Source: DAIQNV01 sp036788215
GTDB lineage: Bacteria; Planctomycetota; Phycisphaerae; Phycisphaerales; UBA1924
Direction: 5' to 3'
DNA: 64,000 bases
NCBI GenBank assembly: GCA_036788215.1
Contig: DAIQNV010000008.1
Location: 6,968 to 70,967, forward strand
Under the pieces are notes generated by a model. That model saw only the letters and a list, made by a program, of their open reading frames with translations, was not told the DNA's origin and made no database searches. The translations under genes and the position numbers were made by a program. Position 1 is the stretch's first letter; each line of letters starts with the position of its first letter. Of the stretch, positions 17,223 to 27,012 are shown piece by piece.

Positions 17223-17501
17223 ATGACGAACGCCCCAGTTCGAACCACCCCCGACCCCACCCGGGCCTACTGGCGGGCCAACCTCCGCCTGCTGGCGGTC
17301 CTGCTCGCGATCTGGTTCGCCGTCAGCTTCGGCGCCGGCATCCTCTTCGTCGAACAACTCAACCGATTCCGCATCGGCGAGGCCAAACTGGGGTTCTGGA
17401 TGGCGCAGCAGGGCTCCATCTATACCTTCGTCGCCCTCATCGGCGCGTACGTCATCCTGATGAACCGGCTCGACCGCCGCCACGCGATGCGGGAGGACTG
17501 A
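17223..17501 (+). CDS. DUF4212 small subunit of a sodium/solute symporter
   Basis: 92 residues with two membrane helices (LRLLAVLLAIWFAVSFGAGILFV and IYTFVALIGAYVILMNRL). The pattern YWRANLRLLAVLLAIWF...FGAGIL...GFWMAQQGS is that of DUF4212, the small partner encoded in front of VC_2705-type sodium symporters. The symporter ATG follows two bases after its stop. It probably acts as an accessory membrane subunit. Confidence 0.88.
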   Translation: MTNAPVRTTPDPTRAYWRANLRLLAVLLAIWFAVSFGAGILFVEQLNRFRIGEAKLGFWMAQQGSIYTFVALIGAYVILMNRLDRRHAMRED

Positions 17502-17503
17502 TC

Positions 17504-19417
17504 ATGCTCGACGCACAGGGCTGGACCTTCGTCCTCGTCGGCCTCAGCTTCGCGCTCTACATCGGCATCGCCATCTGGAGCCGCGCCGGAAGCACCAGCG
17601 AGTTCTACGTCGCCGGGAAGGGCGTCCCCGCCCTCGCCAACGGGATGGCCACCGGGGCCGACTGGATGTCCGCCGCCTCCTTCATCGGGATGGCCGGCGT
17701 CATCTCCTTCACCGGCTACTTCGGCTCGGTCTACCTCATGGGCTGGACCGGGGGCTACGTCCTCCTCGCCCTCCTCCTCGCCCCCTACCTCCGCAAGTTC
17801 GGCAAGTTCACCGTCCCCGACTTCGTGGGCGACCGCTACGAGAGCAGCGTCGCACGCGTCGTCGCGGTCGTCTGCGCCATCTTCGTCAGCTTCACCTATG
17901 TCGCCGGACAGATGCGCGGGGTCGGCGTCGTCTTCAGCCGCTTCCTCGAGGTCGACATCACCCTGGGCGTCATCATCGGCACCGGCATTGTCTTCTTCTA
18001 CGCGGTCCTCGGAGGCATGAAGGGCATCACCTACACCCAGGTCGCCCAGTACTGCGTCCTCATCTTCGCCTTCACGGTCCCCGCGGTCTTCCTCAGCATC
18101 ATGCTCACCGGCAACCCCGTCCCCCAGCTCGGGTTCGTGGGCGACGCCTCCGCCAGCGTCGGCGCCTCCCTCGCCGGCTCGGAAAGCGCCGGCCTCCTCG
18201 ACACCCTTGATGCGCTCAACGAAGAGCTGGGCTTCGCCGCCTACACCGCCCCGCCCACCGAGTGGATCGCCACCACCGGCGCCAAGGGCTACACCGATGT
18301 CATCGCCATCACGCTCGCGCTCATGGTCGGCACCGCCGGCCTGCCCCACGTCATCATCCGCTTCTACACCGTGCCCCGTGTCCGCGACGCCCGCATGAGC
18401 GCCTTCTGGGCCCTGCTCTTCATCGCCCTGCTCTACACCACCGCCCCCGCGGTCGGCGCCTTCGGGCGGACCAACCTCATCGAGGCCACCCGCGACGCCT
18501 GGTACGACCCCGCCGCCGCGGGCGAGGGCGAGAAAGCCATCCCCGACTGGTTCAAGACGTGGGAGGACACCGGCCTCATCGCCTGGATCGACAAAAACAA
18601 TGACGGCCGCATCCAGTACCGCGCCGGCGAACCCTTCGACAGCCCGGCGGGCAAGCCCGTTTTCGCCACCGCCGGGGACGGCACCCCCGCACGCGGCCCC
18701 CACGGTGAGCGCCTGCTCATCATCGGTGAGGGGGGCGTCACGCCGATCGACAACGACAACGAGCTCTTCGTCGACCGCGACATCATGGTCCTCGCCAACC
18801 CCGAGATCGCCCGCCTCCCGGCCTGGGTCGTGGGCCTCGTCGCCGCGGGGGGGCTCGCCGCCGCGCTCTCCACCGCCGCGGGCCTCCTGCTCGTCATCTC
18901 CACCGCTGTCAGCCACGACCTCGTCAAGCGCACCCTCGCGCCGAACGTCAGCGAGAAGACCGAGCTCTGGATCGCCCGGGCCGCGGCCGGTGTCGGCGTT
19001 ATCGGTGCCGCGCTCCTGGGCATCTTCCCGCCGGGCTTCGTCGCGGAAGTCGTCGCTCTCGCCTTCGGCCTCGCCGCCTCCAGCTTCTTCCCGGTCATCC
19101 TCCTGGGCATCTTCTGGAAGCGCATGAACCGCGCCGGCGCGATCAGCGCCATGCTCTCCGGCATCGGCTTCACCGGCGCCTACATCGCCTACTTCAAGTT
19201 CCTCGGGGGCACCAGAGAACACTGGCTCCTCGGCATTAGCCCCGAGGGCATCGGCGCCGTGGGCATGCTCGTCAACTTCGCGGTCGGCATCTCTGTCGCC
19301 CTCATCACCAAGCCCCCCTCCGCCGAGACCGCCGCCCTTGTCGAGGACATCCGCACCCCCCGCGGCGCGGGCGAGGCCCACGAGATGCAGGTCCCCCCCG
19401 CCACGCGTGGCGAATGA
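17504..19417 (+). CDS. Sodium:solute symporter (SSS family, VC_2705-like) with a soluble insert
   Basis: 637 residues, start two bases after the DUF4212 stop. About 12-13 helices of the SSS family: GADWMSAASFIGMAGVISFTGYFG, the Na+-site region and FYAVLGGMKGITYTQVAQY are characteristic. Between helices near residues 340-430 sits a long polar insert containing an EF-hand-like loop (DKNNDGRIQYRAGE) and DNDNELFVDRDIMVLANPEIA; such an insert is known in the VC_2705 subgroup. It is encoded immediately upstream of mannonate dehydratase, so an organic acid or uronate is the natural guess, although acetate-type substrates are known for relatives. Confidence 0.88.
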   Translation: MLDAQGWTFVLVGLSFALYIGIAIWSRAGSTSEFYVAGKGVPALANGMATGADWMSAASFIGMAGVISFTGYFGSVYLMGWTGGYVLLALLLAPYLRKFGKFTVPDFVGDRYESSVARVVAVVCAIFVSFTYVAGQMRGVGVVFSRFLEVDITLGVIIGTGIVFFYAVLGGMKGITYTQVAQYCVLIFAFTVPAVFLSIMLTGNPVPQLGFVGDASASVGASLAGSESAGLLDTLDALNEELGFAAYTAPPTEWIATTGAKGYTDVIAITLALMVGTAGLPHVIIRFYTVPRVRDARMSAFWALLFIALLYTTAPAVGAFGRTNLIEATRDAWYDPAAAGEGEKAIPDWFKTWEDTGLIAWIDKNNDGRIQYRAGEPFDSPAGKPVFATAGDGTPARGPHGERLLIIGEGGVTPIDNDNELFVDRDIMVLANPEIARLPAWVVGLVAAGGLAAALSTAAGLLLVISTAVSHDLVKRTLAPNVSEKTELWIARAAAGVGVIGAALLGIFPPGFVAEVVALAFGLAASSFFPVILLGIFWKRMNRAGAISAMLSGIGFTGAYIAYFKFLGGTREHWLLGISPEGIGAVGMLVNFAVGISVALITKPPSAETAALVEDIRTPRGAGEAHEMQVPPATRGE

Positions 19418-19429
19418 TTGTGACCGCCC

Positions 19430-20497
19430 ATGACCTATGACCCAAGCACGATCGAGCCGGCCTTCCTCACCATGCGTTGGTTCGGCCAGAGCGACCCGGT
19501 GCCGCTGCCCTCCATCCGCCAGGTGCCGGGCGTACGGGGCATCGTGAGTGCGCTGGAGGGCGTCGCCCCGGGCACGCCCTGGCCCCTCGATCGTGTGCGG
19601 GCGCTCCGCGACACGATCGAAGCCTGCGGCCTCGCGCTCTCCGTCATCGAGTCGATCGCGGTCTCCGACGAGATCAAGCTCGCCGGCCCCGACGCCCGCG
19701 CCCACACCAACGCCTGGTGCCGCTCGCTCGAAGCCGTCGCCTCCGTGGGCGTGCGCACCGTCTGCTACAACTTCATGCCCGTCTCCGACTGGGTGCGCAC
19801 CGACCTCGCGATGCCCCTGCCCGACGGGTCCACCACGCTCGCCTACGACGACCGGGCGATGCCCGACTTCGAGGACCGCGTCCGCACCGGCGCGATCCGC
19901 GCCATGCCCGCGTGGGACCACGTCGACTTCGACCGCTTCGACGCCTTGCGCCAGCGATACGCCGCCCGGGGCGAACAGGGCCTGTGGCACGCCCTCAGCG
20001 CCTTCCTCGAGCGGGTCACCCCCGTCGCCGAATCGCTGGGCGTCCGCCTCGCGATCCACCCCGACGACCCCTGCTGGCCCGTCCTTGGCCTCCCGCGCAT
20101 CATCACCTCCCCGGCGGCCCTCGAACGCGTCTGCGATCTGGTCCCGAGCCACGCGAACGCGATCACCTTCTGCACGGGCTCCCTGGGCTGCGATCCCGCG
20201 CACGACCTCGTCGCCGCCGCCGAAAGGCTGGCCACGCGCACCGCGTTCGTGCACGCGCGGAACGTGCGCACGACCGGCCGGCGGGCTTTCCACGAAACGG
20301 CTCACCCCCGCGCCTCGGGCGATGTCGACCTGCCCCGGGTCCTGCGGGCCCTTGTCCAGAATGGCTTCGCCGGCCCCCTCCGCCCCGACCACGGGCGCAT
20401 GATCTGGGGCGAGACGGGCAGGTCAGGCTACGGGCTCTTCGACCGCGCGCTCGGCGCCGTCTACCTGCGGGGCATCCTCGACACGATCAACACCTAG
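19430..20497 (+). CDS. uxuA: Mannonate dehydratase
   Basis: 355 residues, TIM-barrel family XylA-like. It has VCYNFMPVSDWVRTDLAMPLPDGS, RLAIHPDDPCWPVLGLPRIITS, ITFCTGSLGCDPAHDL, FVHARNV and PLRPDHGRMIWGE, all hallmarks of UxuA. These supply the His/Cys/Asp ligands for the Mn2+/Fe2+ site. It converts D-mannonate to 2-keto-3-deoxygluconate. It lies 12 bases after the symporter, so it is co-transcribed. Its TAG stop shares the palindrome CTAG (20494-20497) with the stop of the convergent uxuB-like gene. Confidence 0.93.
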   Translation: MTYDPSTIEPAFLTMRWFGQSDPVPLPSIRQVPGVRGIVSALEGVAPGTPWPLDRVRALRDTIEACGLALSVIESIAVSDEIKLAGPDARAHTNAWCRSLEAVASVGVRTVCYNFMPVSDWVRTDLAMPLPDGSTTLAYDDRAMPDFEDRVRTGAIRAMPAWDHVDFDRFDALRQRYAARGEQGLWHALSAFLERVTPVAESLGVRLAIHPDDPCWPVLGLPRIITSPAALERVCDLVPSHANAITFCTGSLGCDPAHDLVAAAERLATRTAFVHARNVRTTGRRAFHETAHPRASGDVDLPRVLRALVQNGFAGPLRPDHGRMIWGETGRSGYGLFDRALGAVYLRGILDTINT

Positions 20498-21315
20498 ATC
20501 GTCGACGAGAGGAAGCCCCCGTCGACGCGGACATCCGTCCCGGTGACGAACCCGCTCGCCCGGTGGCTCGCTAGGAAGATCGCAGCGCCGACGAGTTCAG
20601 CCGGGTCGCCGAACCGGTGCATGGGTGTGGAGCCCAGGATCTGCTCCCCCCGCGCCGTGGGCGAACCGTCGGGGCGGAAGAGCAATGCCCGGTTCTGCTC
20701 CGCCGGGAAGAACCCGGGCGTGATCGTGTTCACCCGCACCCCCGCCGGGGCCCACTCGCGGGCCAGGAACATCGAGAGATTCAGCAGCGCCGCCTTCGCC
20801 GCCGAGTAGGCCACCCCGCGCGAGACGGGGATGTGCGCCGCGACGCTCGCGATGTTGATGATGCTCCCCTGACCCCGCGCGACCATCGCCGGCCCGAACA
20901 CCTGCGCCGGAAAGAGAGCGCCCGCGACCAGGTTCGTGTCGAAATTGGCCCGCCACGCGTCCGCCGGCAGATCCTCGAACCGCTGCTCGCTGGTGACGGA
21001 CGCCCTCGCGTCGTTCCCGCCCGCCGCGCTCACCAGAATGTCGCAGGCCCCGAGCGTCCCCTCGATCTCCCCGTGCGCGCGGCGCAGGGCCCCGGGATCG
21101 CCCGCGTCGGCAGGGATGAAGACCGCCTCCCCACCGCCCGCCCGGATCGCACCCGCCCGGGCCTCGCCACGCTCGACGCTCCGGCCCAAGACCGCGACCC
21201 GCGCCCCGTGAGCGCCGAGCCCCTCCGCGATTGCCCCACCGAGGCTGCCGGTCCCCCCGATGACCGCCGCGACAGAGCCCGTAAGGTCAAAAAGATCATG
21301 CGAAGTCGTGTCCAT
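20494..21315 (-). CDS. SDR-family fructuronate reductase (D-mannonate oxidoreductase)
   Basis: 273 residues. Classical short-chain dehydrogenase: nucleotide motif VIGGTGSLGGAIAEGL (about 16-31), the substrate-loop motif ILVSAAGG (NAG-type), INIASVAAH, the catalytic Y-S-A-A-K near residue 174, and ITPGFFPAEQN. In Bacillus the fructuronate reductase UxuB (YjmF) belongs to this family and not to the mannitol dehydrogenase family, and the position between uxuA and uxaC supports that function here. The ATG at 21315 is used; the frame remains open upstream without protein-like sequence. It is divergent from uxaC. Confidence 0.8.
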   Translation of the reverse strand: MDTTSHDLFDLTGSVAAVIGGTGSLGGAIAEGLGAHGARVAVLGRSVERGEARAGAIRAGGGEAVFIPADAGDPGALRRAHGEIEGTLGACDILVSAAGGNDARASVTSEQRFEDLPADAWRANFDTNLVAGALFPAQVFGPAMVARGQGSIINIASVAAHIPVSRGVAYSAAKAALLNLSMFLAREWAPAGVRVNTITPGFFPAEQNRALLFRPDGSPTARGEQILGSTPMHRFGDPAELVGAAIFLASHRASGFVTGTDVRVDGGFLSSTI

Positions 21316-21423
21316 AATGTCCGCCAGTCTACGCGATCGCGTGCTCCCGCTCGAAGCGATCATCCGGTAGAATCGCGGAGGCAACGACCGTGCGAGCACC
21401 AAGCGCGACAGGGAACCGAAACC

Positions 21424-22725
21424 ATGCGTGATGACCTGGCCGAACGCGTCCGCCGCACGGTCGACGCCGAGCCCGTCGTCGACATCCACACCCACCTCTA
21501 CGCGCCCGCCTTCGGCGCCACCCCGCGTGAGCCGGGCGAGGCCGAGCCCCTCCTGCTCTGGGGGATCGACGAACTGCTCGCGTACCACTATTTCGTCGAC
21601 GAACTCTTCCGCGTGCTCGACCCCGGGGCCCTCTCGCCCCGGGCGTTCTGGGCCCTCCCGGTCGCGCAGCGGGCCGATCTCGTCTGGGAGCACCTCTTCG
21701 TCCGCCGCCCTCCGGTCAGCGAGGCCTGCGTCGGCGTCATCAGCGTGCTCACCGCGCTCGGGCTCGACCCCAACGAGCCCACCCTCGGGGGCTACCGCTC
21801 ATGGTTCGCCGCCCGCGACCTCGAGCGTCACATCGACGAGGTCATGCGCCTCGCGGGCGTCCGGCGCATCGTGATGACCAACGAGCCCTTTTCCGAGCAC
21901 GAGGCCCCCCGCTGGCTGGGCATGAAGGGCCCGGCCGAAGGGCTCGCGACCGACCCGCGCTTCACGCCCGTCGTCCGCGTCGACCCCATCGTCGAGTCCT
22001 GGCCCTCCGCCTGCAGATCGCTCGCTTCGTGGGACTACCGCGTGCAGCCCGACCTCTCGGGCGAGACCACCGCCGAGATCCGCCGCTTCCTCGACCGCTG
22101 GATCGCGCGTTGCCGCCCGGACTACCTCGCGTGCAGCCTCTCGCCGGACTTCCGCTATGGCGACGACGACACACAGGGCACCCGCACCAGGCTCTTCGAT
22201 GAGTGCCTGCTCCCAGCCGCCCGAGACCACGGGCTCATGCTCGCGCTGATGATCGGCGCCCGCAGGGGCGTCCACCCCGAGATGGCCCTCGCGGGCGACG
22301 GGCTGGGCAAGGCCGACACCGACCAACTCAACGCCCTGGCCCGCCGCCACCCCGACATCGGCATCCTCGTCACCATGCTCAGCCGCGAGAATCAGCACGA
22401 GCTCTGCGTCGCCGCTCGAAAGTTCGGCAACCTCGTCCCCTTCGGATGCTGGTGGTACCTGAACACCACCTCCCAGATCCGCGAGATCACCCGCATGCGC
22501 CTCGAGATGCTCGGCACCTCGTTCATCCCGCAGCACTCCGACGCCCGCGTCTTCGAGCAGCTCATCTACAAGTGGCGCCAGTCACGGGCCATCATCGCCG
22601 ACTGTCTCACGGAGCGATACACCGCCGCCCGGGACGCGGGCGCGATGATCGCGGACGACGCGATCGCGTGCGATGTCCGACGTCTGTTCTCTCACAATTA
22701 CGACAGCCGCACCGGGAGACGATGA
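21424..22725 (+). CDS. uxaC: Glucuronate isomerase (UxaC family, divergent)
   Basis: 433 residues. Amidohydrolase-fold isomerase with the metal motif VVDIHTHLYAPAFG near the N-terminus, FWALPVAQRADLVWEHLFV, LAGVRRIVMTNEPF, LALMIGARRGVHPE and a C-terminal FGCWWYLNTTSQIREITRMRLEMLG...QHSDARVFEQLIYKW segment typical of UxaC. It is somewhat shorter than the E. coli enzyme (about 470). It interconverts glucuronate with fructuronate (and galacturonate with tagaturonate). The ATG at 21424 is chosen from the fit to the family N-terminus. It is divergent from the SDR reductase and followed by a convergent prepilin. Confidence 0.85.
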   Translation: MRDDLAERVRRTVDAEPVVDIHTHLYAPAFGATPREPGEAEPLLLWGIDELLAYHYFVDELFRVLDPGALSPRAFWALPVAQRADLVWEHLFVRRPPVSEACVGVISVLTALGLDPNEPTLGGYRSWFAARDLERHIDEVMRLAGVRRIVMTNEPFSEHEAPRWLGMKGPAEGLATDPRFTPVVRVDPIVESWPSACRSLASWDYRVQPDLSGETTAEIRRFLDRWIARCRPDYLACSLSPDFRYGDDDTQGTRTRLFDECLLPAARDHGLMLALMIGARRGVHPEMALAGDGLGKADTDQLNALARRHPDIGILVTMLSRENQHELCVAARKFGNLVPFGCWWYLNTTSQIREITRMRLEMLGTSFIPQHSDARVFEQLIYKWRQSRAIIADCLTERYTAARDAGAMIADDAIACDVRRLFSHNYDSRTGRR

Positions 22726-22744
22726 GGGAAGCGGAGCGGCTCGT

Positions 22745-23791
<1,047 letters not shown>

Positions 23792-23896
23792 GCCCACTCC
23801 TGTCCGTTGCCTTGCATGAACCACGTTGCGGCATCAGTGCTCCCGCGCGCCGCGGTGGGCGGCGTGCGGCCGGGGCCGTCCCGGAGAAACAATTAC

Positions 23897-23925
23897 AGTG
23901 TACCGGCGGGCGAAAGCGCTGCCAA
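23897..23925 (-). promoter_or_regulatory. Sigma-70-like promoter of the prepilin gene
   Basis: Read on the minus strand: -35 TTGGCA (23925-23920), a spacer of exactly 17 bases, and -10 TACACT (23902-23897). Five of six and four of six bases match the sigma-70 consensus. Transcription would start near 23890, leaving a leader of about 100 bases before the prepilin ATG. Confidence 0.6.
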
Positions 23926-23934
23926 GGGGAAATG

Positions 23935-23947
23935 AGAAACTGTTTCA
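23935..23947 (-). promoter_or_regulatory. Candidate LacI-type operator, site 1
   Basis: Minus-strand reading TGAAACAGTTTCT, an odd-length palindrome (GAAAC-A-GTTTC). It is identical over all 13 bases to the site at 29412-29424. It sits ten bases upstream of the -35 box of the prepilin promoter, a position fitting either activation or looping. Confidence 0.55.
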
Positions 23948-24121
23948 GCGTACTCTTGGCGTCCTGGCCCGTGTCCACCACCGGCTTTCACGCCGGGTTT
24001 GGGCGGGCCGAACCTGCATTTATCGATCCAGAAATATGGTTTTTCGGACGATGACTCGATAGCCCGAAGCTGTTGCTTGGAGATTTTACGGGGAGATCGC
24101 GGAAGAATCTGGAAAATAGAG

Positions 24122-24134
24122 TGTAACCGTTTCA
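24122..24134 (+). promoter_or_regulatory. Candidate LacI-type operator, site 2
   Basis: TGTAACCGTTTCA, agreeing with TGAAACAGTTTCT at 10 of 13 positions and extendable to the near-palindrome GTGTAACCGTTTCAC. It lies about 300 bases upstream of the dockerin-like protein gene and 187 bases from site 1, so the two sites could cooperate by looping. Confidence 0.45.
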
Positions 24135-24434
24135 CGATTCCGGGTAACGTTTACATCCCGGGCACCCCAATGTACCGGGGGGAACCACTCGGGGCGAGGG
24201 GTTGTCCCGGGTTCCGGTGACACTGCCCGTTCGCGGCCTGGGCAGCGACCGCGGGTCGGGCCTGACTTCGCGAGGGATCGGCTTCCGCCGATTGCGCTCG
24301 ATTCCAAACTCGGACCCCGTGCGCGGAGGGCCCTTGTTGACCGGTTTGCGCGACCCCGCGATCCGGTTCTCCGCGCCTCGGGGCGCACACCAGGGTTCGG
24401 TTCCGACCGAGAGGCAGACCGAAAGGCAGGAAGA

Positions 24435-25697
24435 ATGACGAAGATCACCACACGACAGACGACGGGCCGCAAGCACATACTCCCGATCACCGCTGCTTTC
24501 GTGGCGCTCGCTGCGGGGCATGCTGTGGGGCAGGTCATCCCGATCGATGGCAGCTTTGAATCGGGTTCCCCGCCCATCCCGCCCTTCTCCGGCGAGATCG
24601 ATCCCCCGCTGTGGGATGACTTCGGGAACGCGAATCTCTTTACGCTCGACTCCGACAATGTGCCTGCGCAGGACGGCAATGTCGGGATCAAGATGTTCTC
24701 CGCGTTGTTCAGCTCATTCCAGTTCACCTTCGCGATCGAGACGCTCCCCGATTTCTTCCCGAAGGGCCAACTCCCTGGCGGCATCGACACCACCGGAGAC
24801 GGCATCCCTGACACCATGACCGACGCCGATGGCAACGGCTTCCCCGAGGTCGAGGTCACCGACGATCTCGGAACCCGCATGGTCGAGTACTACGCGATCC
24901 CGGTCGCCGGCGCTTCCGTCTGGCGTACCTTCGTCAGCACCACGCTCCTCGATCCCGTCACGCGGGCCGCGATCGCCGGCTCGCTGAACGACCCGCCTGC
25001 GGGCGCCGAGATCAGCCCGGGGGACCGGCTGCGGCTGACCTTCTGGCACCGCAAGGTCAGCGCCGATCTGGTCGACCCCGTCGGCGCTCAGGTGCAGGGC
25101 AACTTCCGCTTCCGCACCAACGGGGCGGACGCGGGCACGGCCGCCGGGATCGTCGACATCACCAACGACCCCGAGGACGAGTGGGTCGAGTACTCGTTCG
25201 AGGCGGTCGTCCCCGACGGGACTCTCTACGTCGAGGTGCAGGCGCTGTACTTCGGCATCTGGAAGGACTTCATCCCTCTCGATCAGGACGGTGACGGCAA
25301 GCAGGACTTCGTCCTGAAGGACACCGACTTCAGCGGAACGATCACCCCGGGCGAGGAGAGCTACATGTTCGACGGGCCGCAGGGGCCCCGCTTCGATACC
25401 GACGGCGACGGGATCCTCGACGCTTGGGGAACCTTCGTCCCGATCTTCGGCACGGTCCCGGGCGGTGCTGCCTTCTTCGACAACTTCTCGCTCGAGAACC
25501 TCGGTCCGGCACCGAGTGGCTGCAATGTCGCGGACCTCGCGTCGCCCTTCAACAGCCTGACCTTCGCGGACATCAGCGCGTTCCTCAGCGCCTTCTCCGC
25601 GAACGATCCGGCAGCGGACCTCGCGGACCCCATCGGCAGCTTCACGTTTGCTGATATCAGCGCCTTCCTTGCGGCCTTCAGCGCCGGCTGCCCGTAA
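24435..25697 (+). CDS. Secreted protein with calcium loops and two C-terminal dockerin-like repeats
   Basis: 420 residues, unknown function. CAGGAAG precedes the ATG. Signal peptide about 1-32 (ITAAFVALAAGHAVGQ). The mature part is beta-rich, with thrombospondin-3/EF-like loops (DTTGDGIPDTMTDADGNGFPE near 116; DQDGDGKQDF and DTDFSGTITPGE near 280-305; DTDGDGILDAWG near 318). It ends in two tandem repeats: CNVADLASPFNSLTFADISAFL and ADLADPIGSFTFADISAFL, closed by AGCP. The terminal Cys residues could clamp the module by a disulfide. It is divergent from a prepilin gene and followed by a strong terminator. Confidence 0.8.
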   Translation: MTKITTRQTTGRKHILPITAAFVALAAGHAVGQVIPIDGSFESGSPPIPPFSGEIDPPLWDDFGNANLFTLDSDNVPAQDGNVGIKMFSALFSSFQFTFAIETLPDFFPKGQLPGGIDTTGDGIPDTMTDADGNGFPEVEVTDDLGTRMVEYYAIPVAGASVWRTFVSTTLLDPVTRAAIAGSLNDPPAGAEISPGDRLRLTFWHRKVSADLVDPVGAQVQGNFRFRTNGADAGTAAGIVDITNDPEDEWVEYSFEAVVPDGTLYVEVQALYFGIWKDFIPLDQDGDGKQDFVLKDTDFSGTITPGEESYMFDGPQGPRFDTDGDGILDAWGTFVPIFGTVPGGAAFFDNFSLENLGPAPSGCNVADLASPFNSLTFADISAFLSAFSANDPAADLADPIGSFTFADISAFLAAFSAGCP

Positions 25698-25740
25698 CGA
25701 CGGGTCCGACCGTCGTTCCTGCCAGGGAACTGGTGGATCC

Positions 25741-25780
25741 AGCGAGCCGGGCGAGCCTTCGCCCGGCTCGCTTTGTCATT
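25741..25780 (+). terminator. Strong rho-independent terminator
   Basis: A perfect 14-base-pair stem: AGCGAGCCGGGCGA (25741-25754), loop GCCT, and TCGCCCGGCTCGCT (25759-25772), followed by TTGTCATT. It ends the dockerin-like protein transcript. On the other strand it lies just after the lacI stop, so it may serve both. Confidence 0.85.
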
Positions 25781-25825
25781 GGAGCGGGCGACATCGCGGC
25801 GTGGTGATCGTCGCCGACATCGCGA

Positions 25826-26968
25826 TCAGGGCAGGACGAGTTCGCCAGTGTCTGCGAGACGGGCGGCGCCGGCGGGCGCCGGGCCGGTGCTCTCGTGGAT
25901 CTGCAGCTTGGTGCGGTGCAGCTGCCTGTAGGCGTTCGGGCGGGCGTTGGCGATCTGATCGATCAGCAGCAGCGTCGCTTCGACCGCGAGCTGGCGTGCG
26001 TCCTGGCAGACGGCGGTGAAGCGGGGAAACGTCTGGAGGCGCGTCTCCCCCTCGTCGAAGCCGATGATGGAGAGGTCGGTCGGGACGCGGATGCCCAGTT
26101 CGGCGCAGCGGTACAGGGCCCCCACCGTCGCGAGGGGCGTGGAGAAGAAGACCGCGGTCGGGGGCTGGGGCAGGCGCAGCAGCCGGTCCAGCACGCGGAC
26201 GCCGCCCGCCTGGTCATTGTCGGCGCGGACGATGAGGTCGTTGTCCACCGCGATGCCCGAGGCGGCGATGGCGTCCTGGTACCCGAGGAGCCGGTCGCGG
26301 TGGTCGGTGTCGAGGACGCGGCGGAGGCCGATTCCGATGCGCCGGTGCCCGAGGGCGAGCAGGTGCTCGATCGCGAGTCGGGTGGTCGTCCGGCTCTCGG
26401 CGTCGACGAAGCTGACGCGGGGGTCCTCGCTCCGCTCGGCGATGAGGACCGCGGGGAAGCCCGCCTCCGCGAGTTCCTCCGCGACGGGGACGGCGCCCTC
26501 GCCCCGCAGGAGCGTCCCGCGGACGCACTTACGCTGGAGGAACTGGATGTATCCCTCGACGGGGTGCTTGTCGCGGGCGGCGCTCAGGACCGCGACATTG
26601 AAGCCCGTTTCCGCTGCCGACTCCAGGACGCCGGCGACGATCAGGGACTCGAACCCGCCGAAGTGAGGTTGGGCGGACTCCCCGGGGTACATGAGGGCGA
26701 CATAGTCCGTGGGGCGCTTGCCGGCGTGGGGCACATAGCCCATGGCCCGGGCGGCTTCCTCGACCTTCTTCCGCTTGTCCTCGCTGACGAGCCGGTGGTT
26801 GTTCAGAACCCGGGAGACCGTCGCGACCGAGACGCCTGCGCGGGTGGCGATATCGCGCACGGAAGGCTTGACGTGCGGCTCCTCGCCCGGGAGGGGCTCG
26901 AGCGGCGGGGGGGTGCTCGCGGACTGGCCGCGCGGTGGCTGCATCCCGATGTCCTTCCGCGGCTTCAT
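25826..26968 (-). CDS. LacI-family transcriptional regulator
   Basis: 380 residues from the ATG at 26968. A proline-rich N-terminal tail (about 1-33) precedes a standard LacI helix-turn-helix, SVRDIATRAGVSVATVSRVLNNHRLVSEDKRKKVEEAARAMGYVPH in parts, and then a periplasmic-binding-protein-like sensor (VALMYPGESAQPHFGGFESLIVAGVLESA ... SIIGFDEGE). It probably binds a uronate-derived ligand. It is the third gene behind the KduI/IolB-like and uxaA genes (44-base gap), so it likely controls its own operon. The palindrome TGAAACAGTTTCT upstream of that operon is the natural operator candidate. Confidence 0.85.
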   Translation of the reverse strand: MKPRKDIGMQPPRGQSASTPPPLEPLPGEEPHVKPSVRDIATRAGVSVATVSRVLNNHRLVSEDKRKKVEEAARAMGYVPHAGKRPTDYVALMYPGESAQPHFGGFESLIVAGVLESAAETGFNVAVLSAARDKHPVEGYIQFLQRKCVRGTLLRGEGAVPVAEELAEAGFPAVLIAERSEDPRVSFVDAESRTTTRLAIEHLLALGHRRIGIGLRRVLDTDHRDRLLGYQDAIAASGIAVDNDLIVRADNDQAGGVRVLDRLLRLPQPPTAVFFSTPLATVGALYRCAELGIRVPTDLSIIGFDEGETRLQTFPRFTAVCQDARQLAVEATLLLIDQIANARPNAYRQLHRTKLQIHESTGPAPAGAARLADTGELVLP

Positions 26969-27012
26969 TCGCCGGTAGTCTACGCGCAATTGATCTCGCC
27001 CCGCATCCACCT

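Larger units (their letters stand above)
23792..24434. other. Long divergent intergenic region
   Basis: 643 bases between a prepilin gene and a dockerin-like protein gene. It holds a minus-strand promoter, two copies of a short palindrome (see separate entries), an additional GTAACGTTTAC palindrome at 24144-24154 and an AT-richer block at about 23985-24135. The last 300 bases before the ATG are GC-rich and show no gene; a long 5' leader is possible. No tRNA-like fold was seen. Confidence 0.6.

Noticed and set aside
23893..24135. 80-residue minus-strand open frame in the long intergenic region
   Set aside because: No ribosome-binding site, no recognisable features, and it covers the promoter and palindromes of the prepilin gene.
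24390..24420. tRNA T-loop-like GGGTTCGGTTCC
   Set aside because: No matching acceptor stem, D-arm or anticodon arm could be arranged around it.
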